From the NCBI RefSeq assembly GCF_905480005.1, contig NZ_CAJQOO010000005.1:1-44649 (forward strand): a stretch of 44,649 bases of DNA, written 5' to 3'. This DNA comes from an uncultured Maricaulis sp. (lineage in GTDB: Bacteria > Pseudomonadota > Alphaproteobacteria > Caulobacterales > Maricaulaceae). The position numbers and the translations under genes were made by a program. This document shows positions 28,973 to 38,170 of this stretch, one piece after another; the first letter of the stretch is position 1; every line of letters starts with the position of its first letter. Under the pieces are notes generated by a model. That model saw nothing but the letters and a program-made list of their open reading frames with translations, was not told the DNA's origin and searched no databases.

Positions 28973-30214
28973 TTATTCGGTGCGTGCGGCAGTCTGACCG
29001 GGATCGCTCATGAAGACCGGGGCTGCGGAGGTCTCTGTCTGGGCGCCATAGAGCGCGTCAGGACTCAGACCGGTTTCGCGCAGGAATCCGGCCCGGGCAC
29101 CGGAAACCTGATCATGCCATGAGGGTTCATCCGGGATGTGCGGGCGCAATTGGTCAAGCAGCTGGATGGCCAGCTCATCGCCGGACTCCGCTGCCAACTG
29201 TGCCAGCGCGACGCCATAGGGCGGATCGGCCGGGCCACCTTCGCCATGGATCAGCATGAAGCCGAGGCCTCGAAGCGCATGCGCGTTTCCGCGGCGGGCG
29301 ACTTCGGTATAGAGCGCACGGGCGCGTTCGGCATCAACCGGCGTGCCCTGTCCGACAGCGTGCATGACCGCCAGCGAGATCACGCCGTCATCCAATCCGG
29401 CGATCGCTGCGAGATTGATCCAGCGAAAGGCCTCCTGCGCGTCCTGCGGCGTGCCGTCGCCATTGAGGTGCATCATGCCGGCAATCCACGCCGGTCGTCC
29501 CTGGCCCGACAGCGCCGCGCGCTGGTAGTGGTCGAGTATGGCGGCACGATCCTGGAGCCCGGCCGGCGTGTCGCTCAACCAGTCCGCCATCGCCCAGTTG
29601 AACCAGCCATTGTCCGGATCGGCGGCGAGGCCGGTTTCGAGGCGCGCCCGCGTGGTTTCAGGGTCGGGCGGTGTGTCCAGATCGGGCCGGTGCATATCGG
29701 CCCAGCCTCGATAGCCGGTCAGGATGGCGCCAAACCCGTCCGGCAGGTCCGGTTGGACCACCAGGTCTTCGAGTGTTGAGCGGCCCTCGCTCACACGGGC
29801 AGGATCAAGGCTCCACAGATCGCGGAGCGCCATGTTCAGTCGGGCATCGACACTGCCTGTTTGCGCCGCCAGCCGGAACAGCGCGTAAGCGGCTTCAGGA
29901 TTGGCTGGCTGGGCCAAACCATCCTCGGTCATGACCGCAAGCAGGTTCAGGGCGGGCCCGTATCCGGTATCGGCAAGTACCGCCGTGCGCCCGCGGATTC
30001 GGGCCGCCGCCTCCGGGGCGACCGGATCCTGCTCCAACAGCGCCTGATAGTCGCTGATAATGGCGCTGTAAGCGTCTTCGGCGTTTGGCGCTTCTGCCGG
30101 TGCTACGGCCTGCGCAGCGTCCTGTGTGCCCTGTGCGCCGGCCACGGGGGGCAGAAGGCAGGTCAGGATTGCGAGACCGGCACTCGCGGTGGCGGTGCGG
30201 ACGGGGTGGAACAT
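28973..30214 (-). CDS. Exported Sel1/TPR-like repeat protein
   Basis: The 413-residue product begins with a signal peptide (cleavage probably after PPVAGAQG, about residue 28). The mature protein contains helical repeats of Sel1 type: PEAAYALFRLAAQTGSVDAR, AQEAFRWINLAAIAGLDDGV with AVMHAVGQGTPVDAERARAL, and RGNAHALRGLGFMLIHGEGG. Sel1 repeats are protein-interaction scaffolds. The final 30 residues are likely disordered. A second exported repeat protein is encoded just upstream on the same strand (61 bases between), and the two probably form an operon. Its function is not deducible from sequence. Confidence 0.8.
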   Translation of the reverse strand: MFHPVRTATASAGLAILTCLLPPVAGAQGTQDAAQAVAPAEAPNAEDAYSAIISDYQALLEQDPVAPEAAARIRGRTAVLADTGYGPALNLLAVMTEDGLAQPANPEAAYALFRLAAQTGSVDARLNMALRDLWSLDPARVSEGRSTLEDLVVQPDLPDGFGAILTGYRGWADMHRPDLDTPPDPETTRARLETGLAADPDNGWFNWAMADWLSDTPAGLQDRAAILDHYQRAALSGQGRPAWIAGMMHLNGDGTPQDAQEAFRWINLAAIAGLDDGVISLAVMHAVGQGTPVDAERARALYTEVARRGNAHALRGLGFMLIHGEGGPADPPYGVALAQLAAESGDELAIQLLDQLRPHIPDEPSWHDQVSGARAGFLRETGLSPDALYGAQTETSAAPVFMSDPGQTAARTE

Positions 30215-30275
30215 GCTATCTCCCGGCTGTGATTTGCCTGACTATCACCACAGCGTGCGAGAGCGTCAATCCGGC

Positions 30276-31169
30276 CTAGTCGGGCAAGGCGGTCCAGCCC
30301 AGCCGGCGTTCCCACGCGGCACGGCGGCCCTCGGCATCAGCCCGACCGTCCGCGTCAAGCGTTCTGCCAAGGGTCTCGGCGGCGTCGGCAGCATCGCTGT
30401 CGCCGAGGTCGGCCGCCACTGTGTAGAGAAAATAGGCCTGGACCGGGTCGGGGATGCCCCACCCGTCGTCAAGCCAGGTCTCGGCCAGGGCAATCAGGGC
30501 GAGACTGTCGGACGCGTCCGCCCCGGCGTTCCAGGCGCGTCGTGCCCCGGCCTGGTCAATCGGGCCGGCATAGCCTTCGGCGGCGCCGATCCCGAGGATA
30601 TAGTGCGCGCGTGCAACGTCCGGGTCGCGGTCCAGAGCGTCGCGAGCCAGCGTGACCGCACGGGCGAATTCGGTTTCCGTAGAACCCTCAAACATCAGGC
30701 TCTCCGCCAGGGTGAGGCTGGCGACCGGGCCGATATCGACATCGCCCAGAAGGTTTTCGAGGATCTCGATCGCGGCGGCGCGTTCATCCGGGAAGTCATA
30801 GAGAAGCAGTTCGGCCAGTTCGTGCCCGGCAATGGCATCCTGTGCCGACCAGGCCAGCTCGAGGAAAGCGCGGGCCCGGTCGATGTCAGGGTCGACGCCG
30901 AAGCCGTCGCGATAGATCACGCCCAGAATGGCATTGGCGGGGGCGTAGCCCTCATTGGCGGCCTGTATGAGCCAGTACCGACCGGTGACGGTGTCCGGTT
31001 CGCCGCTTTCCGGGAAGGTGAGATCATAGCCATAATCAAACGCCGCTTCAGGATCGCCGCTCTCGGCGAGTTCCCGCAAGCTGGGGGGCGGTGTTTGGGA
31101 TTGGCTCCAGGCCAGGCTGTCGGTGCCGGAAAAGGCAACCAGCCCAGCCAAAAGACAGACACGCAGCAT
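30276..31169 (-). CDS. Second exported Sel1-like repeat protein
   Basis: The 297-residue product has a signal peptide (MLRVCLLAGLVAFSGTDSLA) and Sel1-like repeats: LAESGDPEAAFDYGYDL, YWLIQAANEGYAPANAILG with VIYRDGFGVDPDIDRARAFL, and a later AYFLYTVAADLGDSDAADAA. It is related in layout to the 413-residue protein downstream. A CAGGAG ribosome-binding site precedes the ATG. The two may act together in the periplasm, for instance as assembly scaffolds, but nothing in the neighbourhood identifies a partner. Confidence 0.75.
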   Translation of the reverse strand: MLRVCLLAGLVAFSGTDSLAWSQSQTPPPSLRELAESGDPEAAFDYGYDLTFPESGEPDTVTGRYWLIQAANEGYAPANAILGVIYRDGFGVDPDIDRARAFLELAWSAQDAIAGHELAELLLYDFPDERAAAIEILENLLGDVDIGPVASLTLAESLMFEGSTETEFARAVTLARDALDRDPDVARAHYILGIGAAEGYAGPIDQAGARRAWNAGADASDSLALIALAETWLDDGWGIPDPVQAYFLYTVAADLGDSDAADAAETLGRTLDADGRADAEGRRAAWERRLGWTALPD

Positions 31170-31280
31170 GTCCGGACTCCTGACAATAAGGATCGTCAGA
31201 ACATCACGGTCCGGCTGAACGCTGCATGAGCAAATTGTTCAGGCTGAAGGCGAGGATGTGACGGCCGGGGAGTGGTCCGG

Positions 31281-31745
31281 TCAGGCCGCGTCGGAGGCCG
31301 GCTCGCCGGCCAGGACAGCGTGGACGGCGTCGGAATTGGGGGCCGCGCGCAGTCTCTGGCGCACATCTTCGCGGCGCAGCAGGCGTGAAACCCGGGCCAG
31401 CGCCTTGAGGTGTTCGGCGCCGGCGTTTTCAGGTGCAAGCAACATGAAAACCAGATCGGCCGGGCGTCCGTCGATCGACTCGAAATCAACCGGCGTACGG
31501 AGTCGGGCGAAGACGCCAACCACCTCATCCATGCCGCTCAGGCGAGCATGGGGGATGGCGACGCCCTGTCCGACTCCGGTCGAGCCGAGGCGTTCCCGCT
31601 GGAGGACGGCATCGTATATCGTGCGGGCGGCTTGCCCGGTCAGATCGGCGGCCAGTTCAGACATGGCCTGGAGGGCCTGTTTCCGGCTGGACGCGCCCAA
31701 ATCGATGCTGACTCCCGCATTGGGGATCAAGTCTGATAACGCCAT
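31281..31745 (-). CDS. ptsN: PTS IIA-like nitrogen regulatory protein
   Basis: The 154-residue EIIA-Ntr has its phospho-acceptor His66 in GQGVAIPHARL, preceded by RERLGSTGVG and followed by FMLLAPENAGAEHLKALARV. Phosphorylated through PtsP/NPr, it signals nitrogen and carbon status and controls potassium transport and stringent-response proteins. The ATG at 31745 is chosen; the frame is open upstream to 31805 but that part overlaps hpf. It is the last gene of the rpoN-hpf-ptsN block, 18 bases after hpf. Confidence 0.94.
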   Translation of the reverse strand: MALSDLIPNAGVSIDLGASSRKQALQAMSELAADLTGQAARTIYDAVLQRERLGSTGVGQGVAIPHARLSGMDEVVGVFARLRTPVDFESIDGRPADLVFMLLAPENAGAEHLKALARVSRLLRREDVRQRLRAAPNSDAVHAVLAGEPASDAA

Positions 31746-31762
31746 TTTACGACTGCTCGCTT

Positions 31763-32392
31763 CTAGGCTGGCTCTGAGCGATCTTCCCGCGCCGGGTTGA
31801 GCCATCCGATATGGCCGTCCGGTCGCCGGTAGACGATGTTGAGACCGCCATGGGCTGCATTGCGAAACATCAGGAAGGGCGAATCCGCCGCATCCAGTTC
31901 CAGCGAGGCCATGCCCACGGTCAGGGTCCGGACTTCTCCGGCCTGCTCCGCGATGACGATCGGTTCAGGCGCACCATTGAGCGGTGCACCACTGGTGTCG
32001 TCCTCATCAAGGTCATCATCATCAGCATGGCTGTCGCGCATGCCCTTGAGAACGACAATGGGAAGACTTTCGGCCGGAAGCTCGGCCTTGTTGTCGTGAT
32101 GGTGGTTCTTCAGTTTCCGCTTGTAGCGGCGGAGGCGCTTCTCCAGGCGCTCCATGGTTTCTTCCGCTGCCTTGTAGGCGTCACCGGCTTGGCCGTGAGC
32201 CTGCAGCATCACTCCCGATGGCAAATGCACCGAACAGTCCACGCGAAAGCCGATGCCCTCGCGTGATATCGATACATAAGCTTCACCGGGACGGTTGAAG
32301 TATTTGGCTACGCCGTCTTGCACGCGCCCGAGGATCTGTTCTCGCAGCGCGCCGCTGACGTCGATGCCTTTGCTGACCACTTGTATATGCAT
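31763..32392 (-). CDS. hpf: Ribosome hibernation promoting factor, long form
   Basis: The 209-residue protein has the N-terminal HPF/YfiA fold (MHIQVVSKGIDVSGALREQI, AYVSISREG, RVDCSVHLPSG, DAYKAAEETMERLEKRLRRY) and a C-terminal long-HPF dimerisation domain (FRNAAHGGLNIVYRRPDGHI). Long HPF joins 70S ribosomes into inactive 100S dimers in stationary phase. The ATG at 32392 follows an AAGGAG site, so the longer start at 32413 is unlikely. The location between rpoN and ptsN is the conserved one. Confidence 0.95.
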   Translation of the reverse strand: MHIQVVSKGIDVSGALREQILGRVQDGVAKYFNRPGEAYVSISREGIGFRVDCSVHLPSGVMLQAHGQAGDAYKAAEETMERLEKRLRRYKRKLKNHHHDNKAELPAESLPIVVLKGMRDSHADDDDLDEDDTSGAPLNGAPEPIVIAEQAGEVRTLTVGMASLELDAADSPFLMFRNAAHGGLNIVYRRPDGHIGWLNPAREDRSEPA

Positions 32393-32441
32393 GCGCTCCT
32401 TCCCGCCGGCCATTCACCGGCACGTGAGGCGTTGACGTGCA

Positions 32442-32472
32442 GTTCCGCCTCTTCTCGGAAAGCGGGCGGAAC
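32442..32472. repeat. Inverted repeat in the hpf upstream region
   Basis: GTTCCGCC (32442-32449) and GGCGGAAC (32465-32472) are perfect inverted arms around a 15-base loop. They lie 50-80 bases upstream of the hpf start in the 181-base gap after rpoN. There is no T-tract, so an operator or mRNA hairpin is likelier than a terminator. Confidence 0.4.
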
Positions 32473-32573
32473 CTAGTCGCGGGCCGCAGGGGGAGTCAAT
32501 GACTGTTCTCCAGATGCCAACGGACCGCGTATTCGGCGGAGGGTTTCCACCGGGGCGCTCCAACAAGCGATCC

Positions 32574-34091
32574 CTAGCCAGCACGTTTCAGCATACGACG
32601 GCGCTGGACCGAGGAGGGGATGTTGAGCGCCTCCCGGTATTTGGCCACAGTCCGGCGGGCTATTTCAATCCCTTCATCACGCAATTGTTCGACGAGACTG
32701 TCATCCGACAGCACATCGCTTGCGGATTCCTGACCGATCATCGTCTTGATCCGGTGCCGGACAGCCTCGGCGGAGTGGGCTTCCCCGCCGCCGGCGGACG
32801 GAATGGCCGAGGTGAAGAAATATTTCAGTTCGAACATGCCGCGCGGTGTGGCGACATACTTGTTCGAGGTCACCCGGCTCACGGTGGACTCGTGCATGCC
32901 GATCGCGTCGGCGACGGTTTTCAGGTTCAGCGGGCGCAAATAGGCGACGCCATGGGCCAGGAACATGTCCTGCTGGCGCACGATTTCGCTGGCGACCTTG
33001 AGAATGGTCCGGGCGCGCTGGTCGAGGCTTTTGACCAGCCAGGAGGCGTTCTGGGAGCATTCCGTGATGAAAGTCTTGTCGGTTTCGGATTTCGCAACCG
33101 CAGAGATTTCGTTGAAATAGCTGTTATTCACCAGCACGCGCGGCAGGGTTTCGGAATTCAGCTCGACCTGCCAGCTGCCGTCCGGCGATTGGCGAATGAA
33201 GACATCTGGGGAAACCGCACGGGTCGAATCACTGCCGAAGGCATGTCCGGGCTTGGGCGTCAGATTGCGGATTTCCGCGATCATTTCGTCGAGATCATCA
33301 TTATCGACGCCGCACAGGGATTTCAGGGCCGGGTAATCATGCTTGGCCAGGCGCTCGAGATTGTCGATCAGAGCGGCCATGGCGGGATCGAGCCGGTTCT
33401 TGTCCTTGAGCTGCAGGGCCAGGCATTCCGGCAGGTCGCGCGCCATGACACCGGCCGGGTCAAAAGTCTGGGTCATCGACAGGACCGCTTCCACGCGAGC
33501 CCGTTCGACGCCCAATTGCTGCGCGATCTCGTCGAGATCCGAGCGCATATAGCCGTCATCATCGGCCAGATCGATCAAGTGAGCGCCGATCAGGCGGTCA
33601 ACGGGATCGCCAGTGACCATGGAAAGCTGTTCGTGCAGATGTTCGGCCAGCGAGATGTCGCGGGACGAATTGGCGATGGCGTCGTAATCCTCACTGGCGG
33701 GACCACGCGCCCCAGTGCCGGACGAATAGGTCGAGCTCGAGCTCGCACCCATGGCGGCGCCGCCTTCCACACCCTCAACACCCGACAGGTCAGACTTGGA
33801 ATCATCGCCGTGCATCATGTCGGCATCGGCGTCCATTGAATCATTGGCGTCGGCAGAGGGTGCGGCGAGTTCCAGCTCGCGCGGCTCGCCCTGACCCTCT
33901 TCGCGAAGTGATTCGGACGAATCACCCCTGTCGTCACGCTCGAGCAACGGGTTGCTTTCCAGCTCGCCTTCGACGAACTCGGCAAGCTCGATATTCGAGA
34001 GCTGCAACAGCTTGATGGCTTGTTGGAGCTGGGGCGTCATCACCAGGGATTGTCCCTGGCGCATATCCAGCTTCTGCATCAATCCGGCCAT
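32574..34091 (-). CDS. rpoN: RNA polymerase sigma-54 factor
   Basis: The 505-residue protein has all three sigma-54 regions: the Gln/Leu-rich region I (SLVMTPQLQQAIKLLQLSN), an acidic region II (about 50-130), the core-binding region and the C-terminal RpoN box ARRTVAKYRE near residue 478 with the helix-turn-helix MHESTVSRVTSNKYV before it. It directs transcription from -24/-12 promoters with AAA+ activators, in this lineage for flagellar and stalk genes and nitrogen metabolism. It follows lptB after 37 bases. Confidence 0.96.
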   Translation of the reverse strand: MAGLMQKLDMRQGQSLVMTPQLQQAIKLLQLSNIELAEFVEGELESNPLLERDDRGDSSESLREEGQGEPRELELAAPSADANDSMDADADMMHGDDSKSDLSGVEGVEGGAAMGASSSSTYSSGTGARGPASEDYDAIANSSRDISLAEHLHEQLSMVTGDPVDRLIGAHLIDLADDDGYMRSDLDEIAQQLGVERARVEAVLSMTQTFDPAGVMARDLPECLALQLKDKNRLDPAMAALIDNLERLAKHDYPALKSLCGVDNDDLDEMIAEIRNLTPKPGHAFGSDSTRAVSPDVFIRQSPDGSWQVELNSETLPRVLVNNSYFNEISAVAKSETDKTFITECSQNASWLVKSLDQRARTILKVASEIVRQQDMFLAHGVAYLRPLNLKTVADAIGMHESTVSRVTSNKYVATPRGMFELKYFFTSAIPSAGGGEAHSAEAVRHRIKTMIGQESASDVLSDDSLVEQLRDEGIEIARRTVAKYREALNIPSSVQRRRMLKRAG

Positions 34092-34128
34092 ATGAACCTC
34101 TGTTTGGTACGTTTCCTGCAGAGGTTAA

Positions 34129-34890
34129 TCAGCCAAAACTTTCCCCGAGATAAACGCGGCGCACGTCAGGGTCGGCCCGAATCTCTGCCGGCGAGCCTTC
34201 AAACAGAACCTCGCCCTCGTGAATGATCGTGGCTCTGTCAGTGATTTCAAGGGTTTCGCGGACATTATGGTCGGTAATCAGGATCCCGATCCCGCGTTCT
34301 TTCAGGAAGCGGATCAAGTCGCGAATATCTGTGATGGCCAGCGGATCAATGCCGGCAAACGGCTCGTCGAGCAGCATAAAAGAGGGCCGAGTCGCCAATG
34401 CCCGGGCGATTTCCATGCGCCGCCTCTCGCCGCCTGACAGCGATGGAGCCGGAGCCTTGCGCAGATGCGAAATCCGCAATTCCTCGAGCAGCTGGTCTAC
34501 CAGGGCGTGACGCGCATCGCGGTCCTTCTCGACCACTTCCGCTACAGCCAGCACATTCTGCTCGACGGTCATGCCGTGGAAAATGGACTTTTCCTGCGGC
34601 AGGTAGCCGATGCCAAGTCGGGCGCGCTGATACATGGGCAGGCGGGTGATATCCTCGCCATCCAGCAGGATGCGGCCATAGTCAGCCTGGACCAGGCCGG
34701 TGATCATGTAGAAGCAGGTCGTCTTGCCGGCCCCGTTGGGTCCCAGCAGGCCGGCCACCTCGCCGCGCTGCAGCGACACGGATACGCCCTTCACGACCGG
34801 ACGTTTGCGGTAGGCCTTGCCGATCTGTTCGACAACAAGGCCGCCCGCCGTTTCGGTCTCGGCGACAGGCGTGGGTTCGGATAGCGCCAT
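34129..34890 (-). CDS. lptB: LPS export ABC transporter ATP-binding protein
   Basis: The 253-residue ABC ATPase has Walker A GPNGAGKT (51-58), the Q-loop in YLPQEKSIF, the signature [15 protein letters not shown], Walker [14 protein letters not shown] and the H-loop [29 protein letters not shown] is typical of LptB. It powers lipopolysaccharide extraction from the inner membrane with LptF/LptG and LptC. It follows lptA and precedes rpoN. Confidence 0.96.
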   Translation of the reverse strand: MALSEPTPVAETETAGGLVVEQIGKAYRKRPVVKGVSVSLQRGEVAGLLGPNGAGKTTCFYMITGLVQADYGRILLDGEDITRLPMYQRARLGIGYLPQEKSIFHGMTVEQNVLAVAEVVEKDRDARHALVDQLLEELRISHLRKAPAPSLSGGERRRMEIARALATRPSFMLLDEPFAGIDPLAITDIRDLIRFLKERGIGILITDHNVRETLEITDRATIIHEGEVLFEGSPAEIRADPDVRRVYLGESFG

Positions 34891-34923
34891 GGAGGTCAGT
34901 GTCCTTGTGCCAGAGGCTGGAAA

Positions 34924-35460
34924 TCAGCCCTCCGGAGCGTCTTCGCTTGTTTCCGTCTCATTCGCGTCGCGCGCCGGCTGGAGAACCATGCGGACGCGCT
35001 CGCCGGTTCCGGCTTCGCCGAAATTGGAATTGCCGGTGGTCAGGTCATTCACAAACCGGTTGGTGGTGATGACATTATCGCCCTGCGTGATGACGACTTC
35101 GCCTGTCAGAGTGATGACTTCCTCACTCATCTGGTAGACGCCACGATCGCCGCGCGCGCGCTGGGCGGGCGTGATGTAGAAGACATTATCGGTCGCCACG
35201 ATGCGATCGATATCGCCCCAGCCACCGGCGGGCGCTTCGGTGTAATAAACATCCATACGGTCTGCCTGCAGGCTCGAATCGCCTTGCACGACGTGGACAT
35301 TGCCCAGCCAGACGATATGGCGTTCGGCGTCCAGCACCTCGAAGGTATCCGCCTCGATATCCAGCGGCAGGCCGGAATTGCCGATCTGGGCCGCGGCGTT
35401 GCCGGTCGAGAGGGTTGCGCTCATCAGGCCGAGCAGGGCAATCGCAATAAGGCGCATCAT
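34924..35460 (-). CDS. lptA: LPS transport periplasmic protein LptA
   Basis: The 178-residue product has a signal peptide (MMRLIAIALLGLMSA) and an OstA-type beta-jellyroll: PLDIEADTFEVLDAERHIVW, LGNVHVVQGDSSLQADRMDV, and LTGEVVITQGDNVITTNRFV. It forms the periplasmic bridge that carries LPS from LptC to LptD. Its start overlaps the lptC stop by 4 bases. Confidence 0.93.
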   Translation of the reverse strand: MMRLIAIALLGLMSATLSTGNAAAQIGNSGLPLDIEADTFEVLDAERHIVWLGNVHVVQGDSSLQADRMDVYYTEAPAGGWGDIDRIVATDNVFYITPAQRARGDRGVYQMSEEVITLTGEVVITQGDNVITTNRFVNDLTTGNSNFGEAGTGERVRMVLQPARDANETETSEDAPEG

Positions 35461-36170
35461 TGGTTTCCTTCCTCGGACGGGGTCTCCGCCTGGGTAATGG
35501 TTCGGCTCTGGGTCAGCCTCGCCCGGACATTGCCGGTGAATACGATCCGGTTGCCGCCATCGGAGATTTCATAACTGTCAGCCCGGATTGTACCCATCGG
35601 GCCGGTTCCTTCCACCGCTTCTTCTCCGGTGACACGTTCTTCGCGCAGGAAAATGCGGGCGTGGTCGGACTGGAAGGCGTAACCGGCGCGGGTTCGGAAG
35701 TTGACGTCCGAATACAGGTCGAGAATTCGGTTGGGCAGATCATAGCGTCCCGATTCCGCCAGCACTTGCGAGACATCGGCCCCGGCATCGAGGAAATTAT
35801 AGTCGAGCCGCGGACGCTCCAATTCGGTCACCCCGTCGGCCGCATCGCGGCGGCGGATCGCGACGTCGGCGGTGACGGCATAGGGGGTGAGATTTTCATC
35901 ACGGCCGGTAAAGCGCGGATTGGTCATGCGGACATCCGTGCTGACGGCCTCGGCTTCGCGAGCCGCGCCGCCGCCTGATCCCAGGATGAGCTGGACAACC
36001 AGAATGCCGGCGATGCTCAGCGCCGCCGCCGTAAAGAAGAACCGCAAGCCGCGGACAAAAGTGGTGCGCCGACGAGCCACGCTCAAGGCAAGCGCGCGCC
36101 GCGGCTCCCAGCTGGCATGCGGGATCGATTGCGGGGCGTCATGGCCGAAAGAGGCGGTCAGGCTGGTCAC
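35457..36170 (-). CDS. lptC: LPS export system protein LptC
   Basis: The 237-residue product has one N-terminal membrane helix (FFFTAAALSIAGILVVQLIL, about 45-64) followed by a periplasmic jellyroll. Motifs such as MTNPRFTGRDENLTPYAVTA, GRYDLPNRILDLYSDVNFRT and ADSYEISDGGNRIVFTGNVR are those of LptC. It links the LptBFG transporter to LptA. The cytoplasmic N-terminal stretch is longer than in E. coli. It is the first gene of the lptCAB-rpoN series. Confidence 0.92.
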   Translation of the reverse strand: MTSLTASFGHDAPQSIPHASWEPRRALALSVARRRTTFVRGLRFFFTAAALSIAGILVVQLILGSGGGAAREAEAVSTDVRMTNPRFTGRDENLTPYAVTADVAIRRRDAADGVTELERPRLDYNFLDAGADVSQVLAESGRYDLPNRILDLYSDVNFRTRAGYAFQSDHARIFLREERVTGEEAVEGTGPMGTIRADSYEISDGGNRIVFTGNVRARLTQSRTITQAETPSEEGNQ

Positions 36171-36257
36171 GGGGCTACAAACATCCGATCAGGCCTTCCA
36201 GCAAGGCCTGCCCGCCAGAAAGACCAGTCTTTGCGGGCCTTTTCAAGGCGGCTGGAC

Positions 36258-36872
36258 TCAGGAATGGGCAAAAATGTCGATTTCCGGCCAACCTTCGAGA
36301 TCAAGCCGGGCACGCGTGGTCATGAAGTCGAAACAGGCCTTGGCCAGGTCCAGGCGGCCTTCGCGCTCGAGCATCATTGACAGGGCGTCGCGAAGCTTGT
36401 GCAGGTGAAGCACGTCCGAGGCGGCATAATCCAGCTGGGCCTGCGACAGCTCGACGGCGCCCCAGTCCGAGGATTGCTGCTGCTTGTTCATGTCGGCCCC
36501 GACGAGTTCACGGGTGACATCCTTCAGGCCGTGCCGGTCGGTATAGGTGCGGGCCAGCTTCGAGGCGATCTTGGTGCAGAAGATCGGCGCCATCGTCACG
36601 CCGAGATATTTTTCCACCATGGCGACGTCGAAACGGGCGAAATGCAGGATCTTCTCGACATTGGTGTCGGCCAGAACGCGCTTGAGATTGGGGCAGTCAT
36701 AATCGGGCCGGACCATCTGCACGACATGCGCATCGCCATCGCCGGCCGATAGTTGCACGACGCACAGCATGTCGCGGGTCAGGGACAGGCCGAGGGTTTC
36801 GGTGTCGACGGCGACGAGCGGTCCCAGATCGACTTCGGCGGGCAGGTCGCCCTTGTGGTAGTGCACGGTCAT
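36258..36872 (-). CDS. rnd: Ribonuclease D-like 3'-5' exonuclease (short form)
   Basis: The 204-residue protein has the DEDDy exonuclease motifs: VAVDTETLGL (Asp22, Glu24), LHFARFDVAMVEKYL and a C-terminal YAASDVLHLHKL with the tyrosine and final aspartate. It contains only the catalytic domain; the HRDC domains of E. coli RNase D are absent, which is usual for the short alphaproteobacterial paralogue. It likely trims tRNA or other RNA 3' ends. It is upstream of lptC on the same strand (87 bases). Confidence 0.88.
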   Translation of the reverse strand: MTVHYHKGDLPAEVDLGPLVAVDTETLGLSLTRDMLCVVQLSAGDGDAHVVQMVRPDYDCPNLKRVLADTNVEKILHFARFDVAMVEKYLGVTMAPIFCTKIASKLARTYTDRHGLKDVTRELVGADMNKQQQSSDWGAVELSQAQLDYAASDVLHLHKLRDALSMMLEREGRLDLAKACFDFMTTRARLDLEGWPEIDIFAHS

Positions 36873-36898
36873 GGCGTCATCCTTGTTTGTCCCAGCGT

Positions 36899-38158
36899 CT
36901 AGCGCCGCGCGGCGCGTGGCGCAATGCGCGCCAGCTTGTCGGAGACGCTGGTTTCATCGTCGCGATTGAGAAATTGCGGTGTCTCCACCTCGGCTGACGG
37001 GGCAGTGGCGATGACCGCGTCAAGCAGGGCCGAGACGGTCACGCCATCGGCGCCGGCCAGCCAGGCCGCGCGTCGTGTTTCCATGGCCGAAGCCGTTTCG
37101 GCCAGTGTTTCGGGGATCAGTCTGTCGCCGGTCACGCGCGGATCGGCGGGCGCTTCACCGCGCATGATGGCGAGCATGTCGGCACCGATATGAGGCAGAT
37201 AGTGCGACGGTTCATAGAATGTCGGATGGGCTGCGGTGGCCTCGGCGGCGGGAGCATTCACCGCCGCAAAGGGCCGGAAGCCGGAGAAGTCGTACAATTG
37301 CGCCGCGCCGCCCGGCTGGCAGGCATGGGACGGCATGCGGTCGGCATGGCGGGCAAAGGTCTCGGTCAGGGCGACGCGGAAGGCGAGATAATCCTCGCCG
37401 CGTCCGGCCCGGAACATCGCTTCTTCGCGCCAGGCATGCAGGGGATGGATAAACCCGGTCACCTGTACGCCTTCGGCTGTCAGGCGGTCGAGTACGCGCT
37501 CGAACAGGGCAAGGCGTTCCGGGTCGAAGCGATAGCCCAGATAGTAGCGGTAGATTCCGCGCGCGCCGCTTTCGTAACGCGCCCGCTGGGCTCCGGCCGG
37601 ATAGGTGTCGGCCCATGGAACGCGTGGCTCCGAACCGGTGAGATTATCGGCGAGGAGCTGGATGGAGGCGCCGAATGTACTGGGTGAAAGGGCGACCCGG
37701 GCACGGGCGAAATCGGCATTGCCATCGCGCAGGGCTGACAACCAATAGGTCGATTTGGCTTTGGAGTGGGTGCCGAATTCATCAAGGTCGAGCCCGATCA
37801 CCACACAGCGGAGATCGCCGCTCTGGGCCGCGAGGGCCGCGGCCTGGGACAGTTCGAAGATATTGGTGCCGCGCATGCCGGCATTGATGAAACCGTCGGG
37901 CAGGTCGGCCGGATCGCGCGGGAAGCCGTCCACCGTGCGCGAGGAGCCCAGCAGGATGGCGCGGACCCCGCCGCGCGCCAGCTCGTCGCCGACATGCACC
38001 CGGCCGCCATCGTCATAAATTCGCGTATCGCGACTGGTCAGGCCGGGAATGTCGGGTGAGCCGGTGATGTTGAACGGGTCGATCAGCGCATTGAAGCCTG
38101 AAAACCCGGCCAGGGCCGCGAAGAGGGCGATCAGCAATGTCACGGCGTAGCGGGGCAT
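36899..38158 (-). CDS. Membrane-anchored SGNH/AlgX-like protein partner of MBOAT acyltransferase
   Basis: The 419-residue product has an N-terminal signal anchor (about 5-25), NALIDPFNI, then ILLGSSRTVDGFPRD, where the GSSR block resembles the first SGNH-hydrolase motif, and INAGMRGTNIFEL. VVIGLDLDEFGT and PLHAWREEAMFRAG follow. Proteins with this layout commonly accompany MBOAT (AlgI-like) acyltransferases and receive or transfer the acyl group in the periplasm, like AlgJ/AlgX. It is directly downstream of the MBOAT gene, 12 bases apart, so they surely form one unit. The catalytic triad is not certain from sequence alone. Confidence 0.72.
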   Translation of the reverse strand: MPRYAVTLLIALFAALAGFSGFNALIDPFNITGSPDIPGLTSRDTRIYDDGGRVHVGDELARGGVRAILLGSSRTVDGFPRDPADLPDGFINAGMRGTNIFELSQAAALAAQSGDLRCVVIGLDLDEFGTHSKAKSTYWLSALRDGNADFARARVALSPSTFGASIQLLADNLTGSEPRVPWADTYPAGAQRARYESGARGIYRYYLGYRFDPERLALFERVLDRLTAEGVQVTGFIHPLHAWREEAMFRAGRGEDYLAFRVALTETFARHADRMPSHACQPGGAAQLYDFSGFRPFAAVNAPAAEATAAHPTFYEPSHYLPHIGADMLAIMRGEAPADPRVTGDRLIPETLAETASAMETRRAAWLAGADGVTVSALLDAVIATAPSAEVETPQFLNRDDETSVSDKLARIAPRAARR

Positions 38159-38170
38159 CTCGGCGTGGTC

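Noticed and set aside
36205-36245. Hairpin with GCCCGC/GCGGGC arms between rnd and lptC
   Set aside because: The only T-run is on the plus strand, where no gene needs it; not a convincing terminator for rnd.
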